5,567 nucleotides of DNA. Origin: Chloroflexota bacterium. GTDB taxonomy: Bacteria; Chloroflexota; Dehalococcoidia; Lucifugimonadales; Lucifugimonadaceae. Shown here one piece after another: positions 4,661-5,567 of this stretch; the first letter of the stretch is position 1, and every line of letters begins with the position of its first letter. Under the pieces are notes generated by a model. That model was not told where the DNA came from, did no database searches, and saw only the letters and a program-made list of their open reading frames with translations. Location: the NCBI GenBank assembly GCA_016210435.1, contig JACQUF010000500.1, forward strand, positions 1-5,567. Reading direction: 5' to 3'. The translations under genes and the position numbers were made by a program.

Positions 4661-5567
4661 ATGGATTGGCTTCTCCTGCCATCCACCGAAGACGGTTGGC
4701 CGACATGGGAGAAGGTAATCGGTCACGTCGTCGCCCTCGCCCCGCATCACGCGCTGCGGGTTGTGCGAATGCTCCCGCGGTCCAGGGCCGGGCTACAGGG
4801 AGAACCGACAGCTCGGGAGATCGAGATCGCGGGCATCATCACCAAGCGGAGTGATACCCAAGTCAATGTCGACGGATGGAACGTCGCGGCGAACTGGGCG
4901 GAAGGCATACTCGACAGGGCGCTTGGGGCGATCGAGAACCCCGGACGCTGGGTCATTCGGCCTCTGGCGTATGCCGCTCACGTGGACCGCGTCCAGAAGG
5001 CGCTGATCCAAAAACTCGACGACACGGACGTGAGTGTGCGCTGGGATGCGGCCGATGCCTTGCGGTCAGTCGCTTACGAAGACCGGGTCCAGCAGGCGCT
5101 GATCGAGAAGCTCGAAGACTCGGACGAGGTGCGCTGGGCTGCGGCCGCCCTGGCATCAATCGTTCACATGGACCGGATCCAGAAAGCGCTGATCCAGAAG
5201 CTCGAAGACTCGGACGTGGTGGTGCGCAGGAATGCGGTCTGGGCGCTGGCGTCAATCGGGCACGTAGCCCGCGTCCAGAAAGCGCTGATCGAGAAGCTCG
5301 AAGACTCGGACGTGGTGGTGCGCGGGGATGCGGCTTGGGCGCTGGGGTCAGTCGCGCACGTAGCCCGCGTCCAGAAAGCGCTGATCGAGAAGCTCGATGA
5401 CTCGGATGTGGGGGTGCGCGAGTTGACGGTCAATGCCCTGTCATCAGTCGCGCACGTGGACCGGGTCCAGAAAGCGCTGATCCAGAATCTCGCCGCCACG
5501 TACGAGGTTGTGCGCTGGGCCGCGGCCGGGGCGCTGGCGTCAGTCGCGCACGTGGACCGGGTCCAGC
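4661..5567 (+). CDS. HEAT-repeat protein, incomplete at the window end
   Basis: The frame stays open to the last base: 302 codons from ATG 4661. Residues 1-106 form a non-repeated N-terminal part (GWPTWEKVIGHVVALAP and later GWNVAANWAEGILDRAL), helical and perhaps itself a diverged solenoid. From residue 107 there are six complete 32-residue units and part of a seventh, of the type RVQKALIEKLEDSDVVVR followed by DAAWALGSVAHV. The VRxxAAxALxxVA signature is that of PBS-lyase-type HEAT repeats, which build curved helical scaffolds that bind proteins; no catalytic motif is visible. The start is uncertain. The frame is already open at 4424, and an ATG at 4514 overlaps the previous stop as TGATG, but the extra 49 codons are Arg-rich with poor codon bias (AGA AGA, CTA) and no ribosome site. 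ATG 4661 also lacks a clear site. Any further domain lies past 5567. Confidence 0.85.
   Translation, partial: MDWLLLPSTEDGWPTWEKVIGHVVALAPHHALRVVRMLPRSRAGLQGEPTAREIEIAGIITKRSDTQVNVDGWNVAANWAEGILDRALGAIENPGRWVIRPLAYAAHVDRVQKALIQKLDDTDVSVRWDAADALRSVAYEDRVQQALIEKLEDSDEVRWAAAALASIVHMDRIQKALIQKLEDSDVVVRRNAVWALASIGHVARVQKALIEKLEDSDVVVRGDAAWALGSVAHVARVQKALIEKLDDSDVGVRELTVNALSSVAHVDRVQKALIQNLAATYEVVRWAAAGALASVAHVDRVQ
4979..5567 (+). repeat. In-frame 96-bp tandem repeats (HEAT units)
   Basis: The units start at 4979, 5075, 5165, 5261, 5357, 5453 and 5549, each opening with CAC or TAC. The spacing is 96 bases except for the second unit, which is 90 bases and lacks two codons. The first 41 bases of the units at 5261 and 5357 are identical. 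Conservation at the DNA level, not only the protein level, indicates recent duplication or exchange between units. The seventh unit is cut by the window end. Confidence 0.9.

Noticed and set aside
4876..5400. Open frame with Arg/Gly-rich repeats overlapping the HEAT gene
   Set aside because: Its periodicity is the 96-bp HEAT repeat read in another frame. Several frames on both strands stay open here because one stop-free unit is duplicated. The HEAT frame alone shows a known repeat signature and sensible codon bias.
4979..5567. Regular repeats as a CRISPR array
   Set aside because: The whole 96-bp unit is repeated and keeps one reading frame. There are no unique spacers.

Overview
The window is about 5.6 kb of GC-rich bacterial DNA. 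It carries a tRNA-Asp gene with an encoded CCA end, followed at once by what looks like one end of an integrative element. No gene is diagnostic of a phylum. A Chloroflexota-like or other high-GC environmental bacterium would fit, but this is only an impression. A promoter resembling the bacterial consensus, TGCTAGAAT, is visible near 4575.

Left part (1-2660): tRNA-Asp(GTC) lies at 45-121 on the plus strand, with a terminator hairpin at 179-213. Reading towards it on the minus strand is a two-gene unit. The first gene (1606-2583) encodes a helix-turn-helix (HTH) protein of unknown function. The second (80-1558) encodes a large serine recombinase with an intact catalytic Ser/Arg set, a recombinase domain, a zinc ribbon and a C-terminal coiled coil. 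The recombinase reading frame runs into the tRNA gene: its last 13 codons are the antisense of the tRNA 3' half, and its stop codon overlaps the anticodon. This is the clearest sign that the element is inserted at the tRNA-Asp 3' end. No second copy of the tRNA 3' end is visible, so the far end of the element should lie beyond 5567.

Middle part (2660-3190): this holds a divergent promoter region, one doubtful small ORF (2684-2959), and a non-coding stretch with an inverted repeat and an 18-bp imperfect tandem repeat just upstream of the next gene.

Right part (3190-5567, plus strand): three reading frames form a chain. A 321-residue unknown protein with an HTH-like segment and a lone CxxC knuckle is followed, through a GTGA overlap, by a 120-residue protein with a LuxR/GerE-like HTH. 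This in turn abuts, with a possible TGATG overlap, a frame that becomes a HEAT-repeat protein with a regular 96-bp (32-residue) tandem repeat and runs off the window.

The left part is an integration module. The right part is probably cargo made of DNA-binding and protein-binding proteins. Its function cannot be named from the sequence alone. It has no recognisable nuclease, NTPase or toxin in view, although the HEAT protein is incomplete.
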